IMG/VR virus record: IMGVR_UViG_3300034374_005671
Coordinates: 19,370 to 83,369 of that record
Reading direction: 5' to 3' (one strand)
Source of the DNA: a virus
DNA: 64,000 nt
Shown: piece after piece, positions 9,965 to 20,017 of the stretch
Numbering within the stretch: the first letter of the stretch is position 1
Layout: every line of letters starts with the position of its first letter
The notes under the pieces: generated by a model
What the model saw: only the letters and a program-made list of their open reading frames with translations
Told to the model about the DNA's origin: nothing
The model's database searches: none
Position numbers and translations under genes: made by a program

Positions 9965-12900
9965 AAGTATCTTTGACAGAAACCCTTTAACTGAAATGTT
10001 CTCTTCTATAGAAGAAGCAATGAGATGTGCTGATTCTATGGAGTTAAAGAATATGTTAAGAAACTCATTTAAAAATATAACAACAGACCCTATATTAGGT
10101 AAACCGAATAAATCTAAACAATCAATGTCAATCACAATAATTGCAGGTGATGACCTTAATAAATTAAATAATATAAACACACTGGAAAACGGAGGAAAAA
10201 TGAAAAAGTTTAAATACACAGGTAGATATGCTGATGGTGGTAAAAATTTGAAGCCAATCCCAGCAGACAACAAAGGACTTCAGGCTCTTGCCAAGAAGAA
10301 TCCTAAGTTAGTTATGGACATGGGATTCAATCCTAACAGCGTAGCAGCTAAAACTAAAGGTAAAAAGAAAGGACCTAAAGTTTCTAAGAATCAAGATGTT
10401 GAAAGAGTACCTGAGACTGCACGTATAGGTGATGACATGAGTAGCATGAACGCTCTTAAAAGACTTTATTATGATTATCTAGCTGGAGAGGGAGCTCAAA
10501 CTGATAGAGTAATACAGGCTGGAAGGATATTCCCGTTTGGTCAAATTTTTCAAGCTGCTGAGGGTATAACAGATATAATATATCCTTTTCTGACTGATGA
10601 GAGTCAAGCAAAGGAGGACAAACGTAGAGCCATCCAGCAAGAAGCTACTGAAGACTTAGAAGAATACAAACAATATTTAAAAGACAAGGGACTATACAAA
10701 ACACCTTTTGAAACTGTAAAAGGCTTTTTCGGTTTTCAAAACGGAGGAATGGGACCTAAAGTTCCTAAGAATCAAGGTGGAAGATTAGTTGTACCAGGAT
10801 TTACTGGTGGTATGATTGACCCAACCACAGGAGAAAGAGTACCTATGCTTGAGGATTATGTCAGAAAAGGTATGCAGTATTTCATGGGAGATACTACAGC
10901 TAACCCACCTAAGTTTCAAAATGCAGACCCCACTATCGTACCTTCTGTTACAAACTTAGATGAGACAGTTGTAACTGCTTATCCAAATGAAGGAGAGATG
11001 GGAGTACTCAACACCACAATTTATACGCCACAAAATGTCTCTAAGAAACAGCTGAGACAGATGAATAGAAATAATGCAGCTCAGGCTATGATGTCAGGAG
11101 AGCCTCTTTCTTACGCAGAACTTGCAGCTATGTACGGACCGAGAAAAGCTTCTAGAATCATTGCATCGGGAGCAGGTGCTTCAAATTTCAATCAAAATAT
11201 AAGCGGTGTATCTAGTGCAAATGCAGACGTAGGGGATGTAACCTCAACTTCAGAAGTAGGAAATGTAAGTTCATCTTCAGTTTCAGATTCTTCAGGAAAC
11301 GCTATGGACATGCAAGGTGCTAACATTGGTTCAGGCGTAATGGACAACTCGCAGATGGTAACTAACCAAAACGGTGGAAGAATGACTCCTAACCTTGGAG
11401 GATACCCTGACATCCCTTACTTATTTGGATATCAGATAGGAGGAATGGTACCTGGTTATCAGAATGCTGCCCCATCCATCAGAAATTTCCCAAGTAGTAT
11501 TGAAGGATTTCCTAATTTTCAAATGCCTGTAGCTGGCTCTCCTTCCGAAGGAGGTACCACTGAATTTATGAATTCAGACCAAAGTGTAATGTATAATGAG
11601 CGAGCGTGGGTAGAAATGCTTCAGAATCTAGGTGTTGATGCTGAACAACTATTAGCAGGAGGTGGAGCAAATTTACCTGCATTTTTAGATAAAATGGCTC
11701 CTCAATTAAGAAACCAAGTAACTGGTATACTAGAGGGCGCAGGCATTTCAGTTCCTCAGAGTAATGCACAACTAATTTCAGGCTTTAAGAATTTGCTACA
11801 GGAGAACCCTCAAATATTATCTGAGCTTAAAAAATTAGAGAATATAAGCATGGAGGATGTTATGAATTTGGGTACTGAAGCTCTAGGGGAGCAGGGTATG
11901 CAAGGATTATTAGGCATAATCAACAATCCATTCTTTAAAAAACTTGAAGGACAAGCACTACAATTTGGACAAGCTATGCAAGGCTCAAAAGAAGTGCAAG
12001 ATTTACTTGGTCTAATAAATAAGGCTCGAGATGTGTATGACGAGGTAAGTTCACAGCCCTCTACTGCTCCAACAACTGGTGGTAGTGCGCCTGCTGCAGG
12101 TGATGAAAGCACAGCTGAGGTTGCTACTGCAGAAGACAATAAAGATAGGTCAAACTATCCTTATAAAGTATTTAAGAATGTTGGTCTTGACATAAAAGAC
12201 TTCCAAAAAGGTCAATATTCTGACCGTTCTGCTGATAGCAATAGAGAACTTAGAAGACTTTTACAAGAACATTTAGCTGCAGGAGGCTCACCTGAAACAT
12301 TTAGTGTCAGACAGACAGCTGAAACTGCTGATATTGAAGAGGCTAAAAGGAAATTAATGGAGAACATTACTACAGTTCCAGTTGAATTCGAGGACATTGT
12401 GCCTGAAGATGAACTAGAGAAAGTCAGCCTGAGCGAAGAACAAACGGTCCCAACGTCTCGTAGACAAAATAGACGAGCCAATAGACTTGAGAAGCTTGAA
12501 GGCAGACTGGAAAGAACTCAACAAAGAACGGCAGATAGACAAGCTAGAAGAGACGACAGGCAGCAAAGAAGAGCAGATAATCAGGCGGTTAGAAGCAATC
12601 AAATGCAGCAAATAAAAGACCTTAGAGAGCAAATCCGAGCTGCTAGAGGTAATGCTATGGACGGTATGAGATATTTCCCACCTACCATAGGAGGTAATAT
12701 TCCTAACGGAGGACAGATGGCACCTGCATTCAACTTTGCTCAAGACGGCATACTTACTGGTATGCGACCAAATATGATGGCACCACCTTCATATCAAAAA
12801 GGAGGCATAATGAATGTACAACCAATGCCTTATGACCCTACCTCTCAAGATAGCACTATGCTTGGTGGAGGTACTGCTCCTATGTTCCAAGATGGCACCG

Positions 12901-13208
12901 ATTATCTTAGGAATCTACGTGTACCAGGATATACTGGGGGCATGATTAATCCAATGACAGGAGCAATCATTAGAACTCCCCAAGATATGATTAATCAGGG
13001 ATTAAACTACTTTGTACCTGATTCTACTAGGGTATCACCACCTCGAAATCAAGATGGCCAAATGATGAGAGGAATTGCACCAAGTAATGAGCCTTACCAC
13101 TTAGAGAAATTAGGGATTGCACCAGTGGGTGGACCATCTTTGAGACCAACTCCACTAGGCCAAATGATGAGACCTATGCCTCTTAATAGAATTCAAAGAT
13201 TACGCTAA
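9957..13208 (+). CDS. Repeat-containing virion-associated protein
   Basis: The 1083-residue gene starts at an ATG that overlaps the previous stop by 8 bases, implying coupled translation. The protein is a string of low-complexity linkers punctuated by GG motifs (ENGGKMKKF, QNGGMGPKVPK, QNGGRMTPN, QIGGMVPGYQN, PNGGQMAP, QKGGIMNV). A module of about 45 residues beginning VPGFTGGMIDPTTG (from base 10789) recurs as VPGYTGGMINPMTG (from 12919). Residues about 535-680 are more globular and helical. Residues about 825-895 form an Arg/Gln-rich charged helix (RRQNRRANRLEKLEGRLER onward), a likely coiled coil or nucleic-acid contact. No enzyme motif is visible. Context suggests a structural or ejected protein. 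Confidence 0.75.
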   Translation: MSKSIFDRNPLTEMFSSIEEAMRCADSMELKNMLRNSFKNITTDPILGKPNKSKQSMSITIIAGDDLNKLNNINTLENGGKMKKFKYTGRYADGGKNLKPIPADNKGLQALAKKNPKLVMDMGFNPNSVAAKTKGKKKGPKVSKNQDVERVPETARIGDDMSSMNALKRLYYDYLAGEGAQTDRVIQAGRIFPFGQIFQAAEGITDIIYPFLTDESQAKEDKRRAIQQEATEDLEEYKQYLKDKGLYKTPFETVKGFFGFQNGGMGPKVPKNQGGRLVVPGFTGGMIDPTTGERVPMLEDYVRKGMQYFMGDTTANPPKFQNADPTIVPSVTNLDETVVTAYPNEGEMGVLNTTIYTPQNVSKKQLRQMNRNNAAQAMMSGEPLSYAELAAMYGPRKASRIIASGAGASNFNQNISGVSSANADVGDVTSTSEVGNVSSSSVSDSSGNAMDMQGANIGSGVMDNSQMVTNQNGGRMTPNLGGYPDIPYLFGYQIGGMVPGYQNAAPSIRNFPSSIEGFPNFQMPVAGSPSEGGTTEFMNSDQSVMYNERAWVEMLQNLGVDAEQLLAGGGANLPAFLDKMAPQLRNQVTGILEGAGISVPQSNAQLISGFKNLLQENPQILSELKKLENISMEDVMNLGTEALGEQGMQGLLGIINNPFFKKLEGQALQFGQAMQGSKEVQDLLGLINKARDVYDEVSSQPSTAPTTGGSAPAAGDESTAEVATAEDNKDRSNYPYKVFKNVGLDIKDFQKGQYSDRSADSNRELRRLLQEHLAAGGSPETFSVRQTAETADIEEAKRKLMENITTVPVEFEDIVPEDELEKVSLSEEQTVPTSRRQNRRANRLEKLEGRLERTQQRTADRQARRDDRQQRRADNQAVRSNQMQQIKDLREQIRAARGNAMDGMRYFPPTIGGNIPNGGQMAPAFNFAQDGILTGMRPNMMAPPSYQKGGIMNVQPMPYDPTSQDSTMLGGGTAPMFQDGTDYLRNLRVPGYTGGMINPMTGAIIRTPQDMINQGLNYFVPDSTRVSPPRNQDGQMMRGIAPSNEPYHLEKLGIAPVGGPSLRPTPLGQMMRPMPLNRIQRLR

Positions 13209-13227
13209 TATATCTCAATACTAAAGT

Positions 13228-16200
13228 ATGAATTTTTATAATCTTGACTTACTTTCTAATTACCAAGATGGCGGTAATACTAAGATAGAAGAACAGGTAT
13301 CAGGTAGATACGTGAAGGGTGTTGCAAAACCTGAACAGCATGATGTTAATGCTGAGGTTGAGAAAAATGAATTTATACAGTATCCTGATAGAGAGATATC
13401 CCAAGTAGACCCAAAAGGTAAATCACACGCTCAAGGGGGAGAATTTATGAATCTTCCCCCTGAAACTAAAATTTTATCCGATAATATTAAGATTGGTAAA
13501 GAATTACGTGATAGATTAGAGGATATGTTTGGCGTAACTCTAAAAACATCTGATACTATTGCTAAGGCAATGGAGAAAGTAAGGAAGAGTATAGGAATGG
13601 AATCCATCCTTGTTCGAATGGAACAATACCTTAAAAAGATAAAAGAAAATAATAAGGTAAAAGACAAGGACACTAAAAGAGTCAATGAGGAATACTTAGC
13701 TAATAAAATCTACGAACTAGAACAAGAGCGAAATCAAAAGAAAGAACTTGAGAATCAAGTCTTTGAGATGTTGTTTAATGTTCAAGAGACTAGAAAGCAA
13801 GCTGAACAAATGGGTGACCCGAATCATCAGAATATCAGAAAACGTCCCCCAATAGACCAGCCTACTGAGCAAGAGATGTCTGATTATGAGCAGATGAAGG
13901 AGGCAAAACAACCTAAAAATTTGGCTAGACCAGGACAGCAAGGACCTGAGACTATGCAGGTGATGGCTGAAAATGGTGGAAGACTCATAGAGGTTTTCTT
14001 CGATGGGGGGTCTCCTTACGTGGGCAATATGAATGATATGCAAGCCTTAGAGGTTCAAGCTATGCAAGATGGTTATGATAATCTTGATGAGTTTATTTTT
14101 GGTGTTTATTCTGACGGAGGAGGTATACCACAAAGGTATAGAAGCAAAGGATTCACCAAAGTAGGTGTAAAGAAAAGAGCACCTTCTGGAGCTAAACACA
14201 AATGGGAAGTCCTTGCACGTAAAAAAGTAGGAGGCAAAACAAGATATAAAATTGTTAAAGGTGGCTTCCGTGGGATGAAAGATTTTAAATCTCACAAAGA
14301 CCCTAAGAGAAAGAAAAGATTTTGGGACAGAATGGGGGGTAAAAACTCTCCCAAAGCAAAAGACCCATTTTCTCCTTTGTATTGGCACAAACGTTTTGGT
14401 ACTTGGGAAGAAGGAGGAGTGCTAGGATATCAAAATGCTGGTGAAACAGCATCCGCATTTGCTGCAAGAATGGGTCAGGCTTGGCCTAAAGGTGTAAAAG
14501 ACCCAGTATACAATGCCGATACTAAAATGTGGGAATTTGCTGATGGTACACCAGCTATTAGTAGGGGGGATGCTATGAATTTAGCAAGAGATATTAATCG
14601 AACAGGTGAGGTACCAGATGCCTATAAAGTAGCTGAAAATATAAGAAACCAGGGGGGAGTAGCATCCACACCAATTACTCCTAGTGAAGAGCAAACAGCA
14701 GCTAACCAGAACGGACCAGTTACTCAATATAATCCAGAACCTGTAGATATAGGAGGTGTACCTCACTATGAAGTAATAGTAGATGGTAAACCTTATTTGC
14801 TTGAAGCAGGCAAAGTTTCTACCATTCAAACAGATGATGGCTCAATATTCCGAGTAGATATGGGAGATGTAGAATCTCAAGATTTTAGTGTGGACACTAG
14901 GCAAGAAGCAGGATATAGAACAGGTTACTCATCAAGAGGCGATGTAAAAGGTTATAGAGGGGCTGATAAGGCCGCTATTGATGCTCAAATAGCAGAACTA
15001 GAATCCGATTTAGCTCCTTTCTTGCAAGCTATCGAAGACGGCACAGTACAAGCTGACCCTGAAACAGGCAAGTTTAATTTACCTCTTACTATTAGAGGGG
15101 GTAGCTCATCCAGACCTATGGCACTGGGGCAAACTAAGAGCCAACTTCAGTCTAGTTTTGAAAACTTAATACAATACAATCCTGAATTAGAAGGCCAAGT
15201 TGGTTTTATCCAGCCTGATGGTTCAATAGACCCTAACAAACAGACTGGACAGGTAGCATTACCTGCAGGATTTCATAATGTATTTGGAGATGAGTTTGAC
15301 CCAGGAACCATAGAAACTTTCGATTTAGATGAATTAAGTAGGGGAGGGAAAGAAGGTGAAGAAGCTCTATCTAATATTGGTAATGATGCATTAGCGTACA
15401 ATAGAAACAGAACCGAGTATGAAGAGGTTCTCCTTCCTTTCCTAGAACAAAAAGGCTATGATATAGACCAATTTAATGTCTCTAACGAAATGCTACCATA
15501 CAGAACTGCTGAAGAAACAGCAGCTGACTTAGGAATAGATTACGAAAAAGTACAAGCAGGAGATTTCTCTGAATTATCAGAGAGATTAGGCAGAGAGATA
15601 ACCTCGGTAGAACAAGCTAAGGAATTCTTACTTGATGCTGCTCAGTTCTCAGGGATTGGAGGGGCTTCTGAAGGAGAATTAACTTCTTTGGTATCTGAAG
15701 TAACTCCAGATGACGGAGGGATACCACCTCCTATAATTCAAGATGACCCTGTTATGGGAGGTCCTATGCTATTATCTACTCCTAGAAGACTAGGCCCTGA
15801 CCCAATGATGGTTGGACCTTTCATTATGCCTGAGTACGACAGAGTATCAGCTATGAAGGTATCTCCTCAAGCGGGTTATCAAGCTAATACTAAGCAGGTT
15901 AAAGCGGGTATGGACCTATTAACTCAATCAGTTGGTTCTCAAGCGGGTGCAAATGTTGCTAATCTTTTAGGACAGTCTGCAGAAGGTATTAACCAATTGA
16001 CAGCTAATACTAATCAACAAAATGCTCAATTGAAGCAACAAGCTGACCAGATGAATGCTCAAATACAGCAGGCAGAAGCTGCAGCAAGAGCACAGGCATT
16101 AGCTACCTTTGGTACAGAATCAATGACAGCATACGCTAATACTTTAGCAGACAGAAGGGCTTACTTAAATATATTGGAAGAAGATAGATTAGCAAGGGAT

Positions 16201-16449
16201 GCAGAAAGAAGACAGCTACAAATTCTTGATGCAATATACCCTCAATATACATTTGATATGTTTGGAAATGTACTTTACGACCCTTCAAGAGCAGGAGATT
16301 TCTACGTACCAGAAACTGCTTTAGCTCAACAAATATATAACCAAGGAACAGGGACAAGCGGAAGCACTGAGGCAGTAGATGAGAATTTTGATACTAGAAC
16401 TATTGACGGTATCACATATCTAAGAGCACCTGATTCGTATCAGAGTTAA
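13228..16449 (+). CDS. Large virion-associated protein with basic DNA-contact-like segment
   Basis: The 1073-residue product begins MNFYNLDLLSNYQDGG. Residues about 40-90 contain VNAEVEKNEFIQ and KSHAQGGEFMNLPP, a pattern I recall from Bacteroidota and marine phage proteins of unknown function. A charged coiled coil spans about 95-200. A strongly basic tract (about 305-390) includes KHKWEVLARKK, DFKSHKDPKRKKRFW and DPFSPLYWHKRFGTW, suggesting contact with DNA or the genome core. GG motifs recur (ENGGRLIEV, EEGGVLGYQNAG). Residues about 920-960 are an Ala/Gln-rich helix. The C-terminus is ordinary globular sequence. Inference: internal virion protein. Confidence 0.75.
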   Translation: MNFYNLDLLSNYQDGGNTKIEEQVSGRYVKGVAKPEQHDVNAEVEKNEFIQYPDREISQVDPKGKSHAQGGEFMNLPPETKILSDNIKIGKELRDRLEDMFGVTLKTSDTIAKAMEKVRKSIGMESILVRMEQYLKKIKENNKVKDKDTKRVNEEYLANKIYELEQERNQKKELENQVFEMLFNVQETRKQAEQMGDPNHQNIRKRPPIDQPTEQEMSDYEQMKEAKQPKNLARPGQQGPETMQVMAENGGRLIEVFFDGGSPYVGNMNDMQALEVQAMQDGYDNLDEFIFGVYSDGGGIPQRYRSKGFTKVGVKKRAPSGAKHKWEVLARKKVGGKTRYKIVKGGFRGMKDFKSHKDPKRKKRFWDRMGGKNSPKAKDPFSPLYWHKRFGTWEEGGVLGYQNAGETASAFAARMGQAWPKGVKDPVYNADTKMWEFADGTPAISRGDAMNLARDINRTGEVPDAYKVAENIRNQGGVASTPITPSEEQTAANQNGPVTQYNPEPVDIGGVPHYEVIVDGKPYLLEAGKVSTIQTDDGSIFRVDMGDVESQDFSVDTRQEAGYRTGYSSRGDVKGYRGADKAAIDAQIAELESDLAPFLQAIEDGTVQADPETGKFNLPLTIRGGSSSRPMALGQTKSQLQSSFENLIQYNPELEGQVGFIQPDGSIDPNKQTGQVALPAGFHNVFGDEFDPGTIETFDLDELSRGGKEGEEALSNIGNDALAYNRNRTEYEEVLLPFLEQKGYDIDQFNVSNEMLPYRTAEETAADLGIDYEKVQAGDFSELSERLGREITSVEQAKEFLLDAAQFSGIGGASEGELTSLVSEVTPDDGGIPPPIIQDDPVMGGPMLLSTPRRLGPDPMMVGPFIMPEYDRVSAMKVSPQAGYQANTKQVKAGMDLLTQSVGSQAGANVANLLGQSAEGINQLTANTNQQNAQLKQQADQMNAQIQQAEAAARAQALATFGTESMTAYANTLADRRAYLNILEEDRLARDAERRQLQILDAIYPQYTFDMFGNVLYDPSRAGDFYVPETALAQQIYNQGTGTSGSTEAVDENFDTRTIDGITYLRAPDSYQS

Positions 16450-16460
16450 ACAAGTATAAA

Positions 16461-19400
16461 ATGGCTACAGCTTATTCACAACCTTTACAGTATACACCTT
16501 ACCAGGAGCAATGGAATAAAGAGCTTCTGGCTAAGGCTTTGCAGTATAAGCAAGATAAATATGATACAAACAGGCAAGTCATAAAAGAGACTATTGCTCA
16601 AGTGTCTAACATCGACTTGATAAAAGACCAAGATGCTGAATATCTATACGACAGACTGCAAACAGTAGTTAACAACTTAAATACTCAAGGTACAGGTGAC
16701 CTCTCTCTAGATTCTAGAGCTGATTACCTAACAGGGTATGTTGCTGATGTGGCAGACCAAAAAGTAATGAATGGTTACATTGGTACTAGGGCATACAGAA
16801 ACGTAGTTGCAGAGCACGAGAAGTATAAAGAAACAGGAGAAGCTTCTGATTTAAATTTATCTTATTCTTTGCAAGATATTAGTGCTTGGGCCAATGATGG
16901 CCAAATCGGAAGCGCATTACCTGCAGGAGCAAATACATCCTATGTAAAGTTTACTGATTTATATGAAAAATACCAAGAGGTAGCAAAAGCTTTACAACCT
17001 GATTCATATGTGGTGTTTGAACAATTTGGTGGAAGCGGATTCACATGGTACAGTCAGGAAGGTCTAAGACTCGATAAAAATAAATTAGTTTCTGCTTTTA
17101 ATTTAGCTACAGAATCAGACCCTGCCATCCAAGACCAGTTAAGAGTAAATGCTTGGGGAGCAAATTTAAATGTTAGTGATGCAGATTTCATAGCAACTTT
17201 TAAAGAAGATGGAGCAAGAGAAAAAGAAGCTATTGGTAGGTACATCAATAGACTAAAAGATGCTAAAGCTAAGAGTGTCAGTTCGTCTGAAATGGCCGAG
17301 TTGGATGCTAACATAGCAATATATGAAGAGCAAGTTAAGCAATATGATGAAGCTCTTATGATGACTGACGAACAGATACTAGCAAATAAAGAATCATACC
17401 AGTATCTTTCATACAGAAGTTCTTATTTTACTGACTTGGCAGGAGTATTTTCATATGAACAAATGGAAGCACCTAAATTAGTAACAGACCAAGGTGCACT
17501 AGAAATGTACAAACAGCAGCAAGCAAACGCTAGAAACAGAGCTAGAATACAATCAAAAGAAGATATAGCTAGGGCAAAAGCAATTGTCGAAGAGGATAAA
17601 ATGAGAATTGAAGATGAAAAAGCACTTAAAGCCTTAGCTATAGAGATACTTAAGGAAGAGGATACGGATATACAAGAGGGAATGTTACGATTCAATCAAG
17701 ATTTAATTGCTCGTAATCCTGAATACGCTGCTAAACTAAATTTAGTTACAAACTTTGAAAAGAAAGAACCTAGATTAACCCTTGAAGAAGCTGCAAGTGA
17801 ATACAATGTAGATTTAGTGGCTGTCAGTGAGGGAGATTACTCGACTATAGCAAGTGCTATGGGGGAAGGTGCAGTCCTTCCCGAGTTTGAAAGCCCCCAA
17901 GAGGCAGCTGCTTTTTTAGTAAGTCAGGCTAACATAGCGAAAGGGTTTGACAACACTAACAGTTACGACCCAATGCTTGATGCTTATCTTGCAAACGGAA
18001 TGATATCTCAAAAACAATATAATGAGATGACAGCTGGAGGTTATTCAAATTTAACTCCAGATGAATTCCAACAACTATTCAACCCTATAGAAACAACGGC
18101 TGGCGTTCAAAACTTACAATTTGACGACATGACTGTCACAACTGATGATGGTGGGCAGGAAGAACTCAATACCCTAAATATTCAGACTAAAATAAATGAG
18201 TTCTATGGTAAAAACGATGTGATAGAAGAGCAAGCCAGAAAAGAACTTGTAACAATATATGGGGAAGAAAAAGGGAATAGACTCTATAGAGAATTGGCAG
18301 GACTGGATAATATGTATTACCTTCGAATTATTGGAAAAGATACAGACGGTAGCAATATTATTCAAAAAGAGTATGCGACCTACGACAAAGACGGCAAAAT
18401 AGATATAAAATCCACGGAAGCTGATTGGGATAGAAATAATTATCTTTGGAATGAAAATGCTAATGAACCAATGTATTATAAGGACCTAGGTACTAATGAT
18501 ATTCGTGCTATGGTTAATCCAGCCGCATTAACTGGTTATAGGCAGGACATACCCGAGGAACAAGTATTTGCAGCTGCTGACAGGTTATCAACTTTAATGA
18601 CTCAGTATTCCGTAAACGAGCAAACTATAAATCACTTAGTAAATGCAAGGGATGGAGTGAGAACAGACTTTCGTTCCATCGCTGACGAGGCAGCAGACAA
18701 TATCATAGATAATAAATTGAGTTTTTTAATTCATAACGATAAAGGAGGGTCTTGGAATGCAATGTACAATGAGGATGAAGACTTATGGTTTATTGAGGGT
18801 ACATGGGATGCGAAGAATATGAGACCACTATCCATAGGCGAGGAGGGTGTAAGAAGAAATCTTAGGAATAAACTAGGTCCAGGTAAAATGCCAGGTAAAG
18901 AGTATTCTTGGTGGAACTTTACAAAATGGGGCACATCAGAGGCAGGTACAGCTGACTATATAGAAACATATGATATAGGCACATGGGGGGCCACAAACAA
19001 AAACAGAATCAGTTTGGAAGCTAATAATGACCAAGCAGAGAGAATCGTATTAGATAACGCCCTACTTCTAACAGCACCTAAAGAGAGTTTTTCTCTTGCA
19101 AGGAACAATGAACAGCAGTATCTTAGCTCAATTATAGCAGCCAACCAATCTAATTTTGAACCTATAACTGCATCTGATATCGCTATGCTTGGTGAAGGCC
19201 AAAATTTACAACTTAAAACAGGAGTTAAGGACGAAGGCGACAAAACAGTAGTACCTGCTGCTTTAGGACGTTTCACGGCCCTTACTGATGGTGCAGTGAT
19301 AGACCAAACAATAAAAAATAATGTAGGAGCTACAGAGGACAATGCAGCTACTACAACAGCTATGGATGGTAACGCAAGTATAATTACTACTGGCGGTTAC

Positions 19401-20012
19401 CACTATATTATAGCGGGATATGATACTCGAAATAAGGATGAAGTTAGCGTGATAGGGGGTAAAATACCTGTAGGGGCAATAGATTACTCGCAACCTAACC
19501 CTTTTCATGGTACATTACAAAATCAAATTACTGCTGCAAAGACTGCAGAAAACAACTACTATATGGAAAGGGTAGTGGCTAATAGACTGGAGTGGGATGC
19601 GGAGACTCAGACAGGAGAAAGATATATTGAACCTTTGGACAGAGCCCAACAATATTTTTCTCCTAACTTTTCAGTCGATGGTGTTAGTTACACTGCAGAG
19701 CTTAACCAATCAATTGAAAGGGTAGGACCCAATGATGTAGATTACGGATTGGTTGTAAAAGTTAACAAATTCACTACTGATGAGAATGGTAATAAGGAGC
19801 CCCATATATTCCAAGGAGGGGAAGGTAATGAAAATAATATTGACTTTATATGGACACCTCTTGATGCGAATGGAAATCCTTTAACATTTGATACACCAAG
19901 TGATTTTCAATTGTATATTCAAGAAAATTATAACGATGAAACAGCTCCTCTTGCTTTTGCATCAGCTATAAATGCATCAAACGAAGTACCAACAACAATA
20001 AACAAACCTTAA
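16461..20012 (+). CDS. Large helical virion or cargo protein
   Basis: This 1183-residue gene starts 11 bases after the previous stop. The N-terminus (MATAYSQPLQYTPYQEQWN) leads into long amphipathic helices (about 20-130 and 250-460), followed by mixed alpha/beta sequence. N-terminal YTP followed by long helices is a style I associate with large tail or cargo proteins of crAss-like and other gut or marine Bacteroidota phages; this is recollection, not a search result. It lacks the GG/QNA motifs of its upstream neighbours, so it may mark a boundary between protein classes. No catalytic motif seen. Confidence 0.72.
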   Translation: MATAYSQPLQYTPYQEQWNKELLAKALQYKQDKYDTNRQVIKETIAQVSNIDLIKDQDAEYLYDRLQTVVNNLNTQGTGDLSLDSRADYLTGYVADVADQKVMNGYIGTRAYRNVVAEHEKYKETGEASDLNLSYSLQDISAWANDGQIGSALPAGANTSYVKFTDLYEKYQEVAKALQPDSYVVFEQFGGSGFTWYSQEGLRLDKNKLVSAFNLATESDPAIQDQLRVNAWGANLNVSDADFIATFKEDGAREKEAIGRYINRLKDAKAKSVSSSEMAELDANIAIYEEQVKQYDEALMMTDEQILANKESYQYLSYRSSYFTDLAGVFSYEQMEAPKLVTDQGALEMYKQQQANARNRARIQSKEDIARAKAIVEEDKMRIEDEKALKALAIEILKEEDTDIQEGMLRFNQDLIARNPEYAAKLNLVTNFEKKEPRLTLEEAASEYNVDLVAVSEGDYSTIASAMGEGAVLPEFESPQEAAAFLVSQANIAKGFDNTNSYDPMLDAYLANGMISQKQYNEMTAGGYSNLTPDEFQQLFNPIETTAGVQNLQFDDMTVTTDDGGQEELNTLNIQTKINEFYGKNDVIEEQARKELVTIYGEEKGNRLYRELAGLDNMYYLRIIGKDTDGSNIIQKEYATYDKDGKIDIKSTEADWDRNNYLWNENANEPMYYKDLGTNDIRAMVNPAALTGYRQDIPEEQVFAAADRLSTLMTQYSVNEQTINHLVNARDGVRTDFRSIADEAADNIIDNKLSFLIHNDKGGSWNAMYNEDEDLWFIEGTWDAKNMRPLSIGEEGVRRNLRNKLGPGKMPGKEYSWWNFTKWGTSEAGTADYIETYDIGTWGATNKNRISLEANNDQAERIVLDNALLLTAPKESFSLARNNEQQYLSSIIAANQSNFEPITASDIAMLGEGQNLQLKTGVKDEGDKTVVPAALGRFTALTDGAVIDQTIKNNVGATEDNAATTTAMDGNASIITTGGYHYIIAGYDTRNKDEVSVIGGKIPVGAIDYSQPNPFHGTLQNQITAAKTAENNYYMERVVANRLEWDAETQTGERYIEPLDRAQQYFSPNFSVDGVSYTAELNQSIERVGPNDVDYGLVVKVNKFTTDENGNKEPHIFQGGEGNENNIDFIWTPLDANGNPLTFDTPSDFQLYIQENYNDETAPLAFASAINASNEVPTTINKP

Positions 20013-20017
20013 TTAAT

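Noticed and set aside
12919-13065. CRISPR or other repeat array among the GG-motif repeats
   Set aside because: Repeats are protein-level, degenerate and irregularly spaced within coding frames; no regular direct repeat with spacers occurs in the window.
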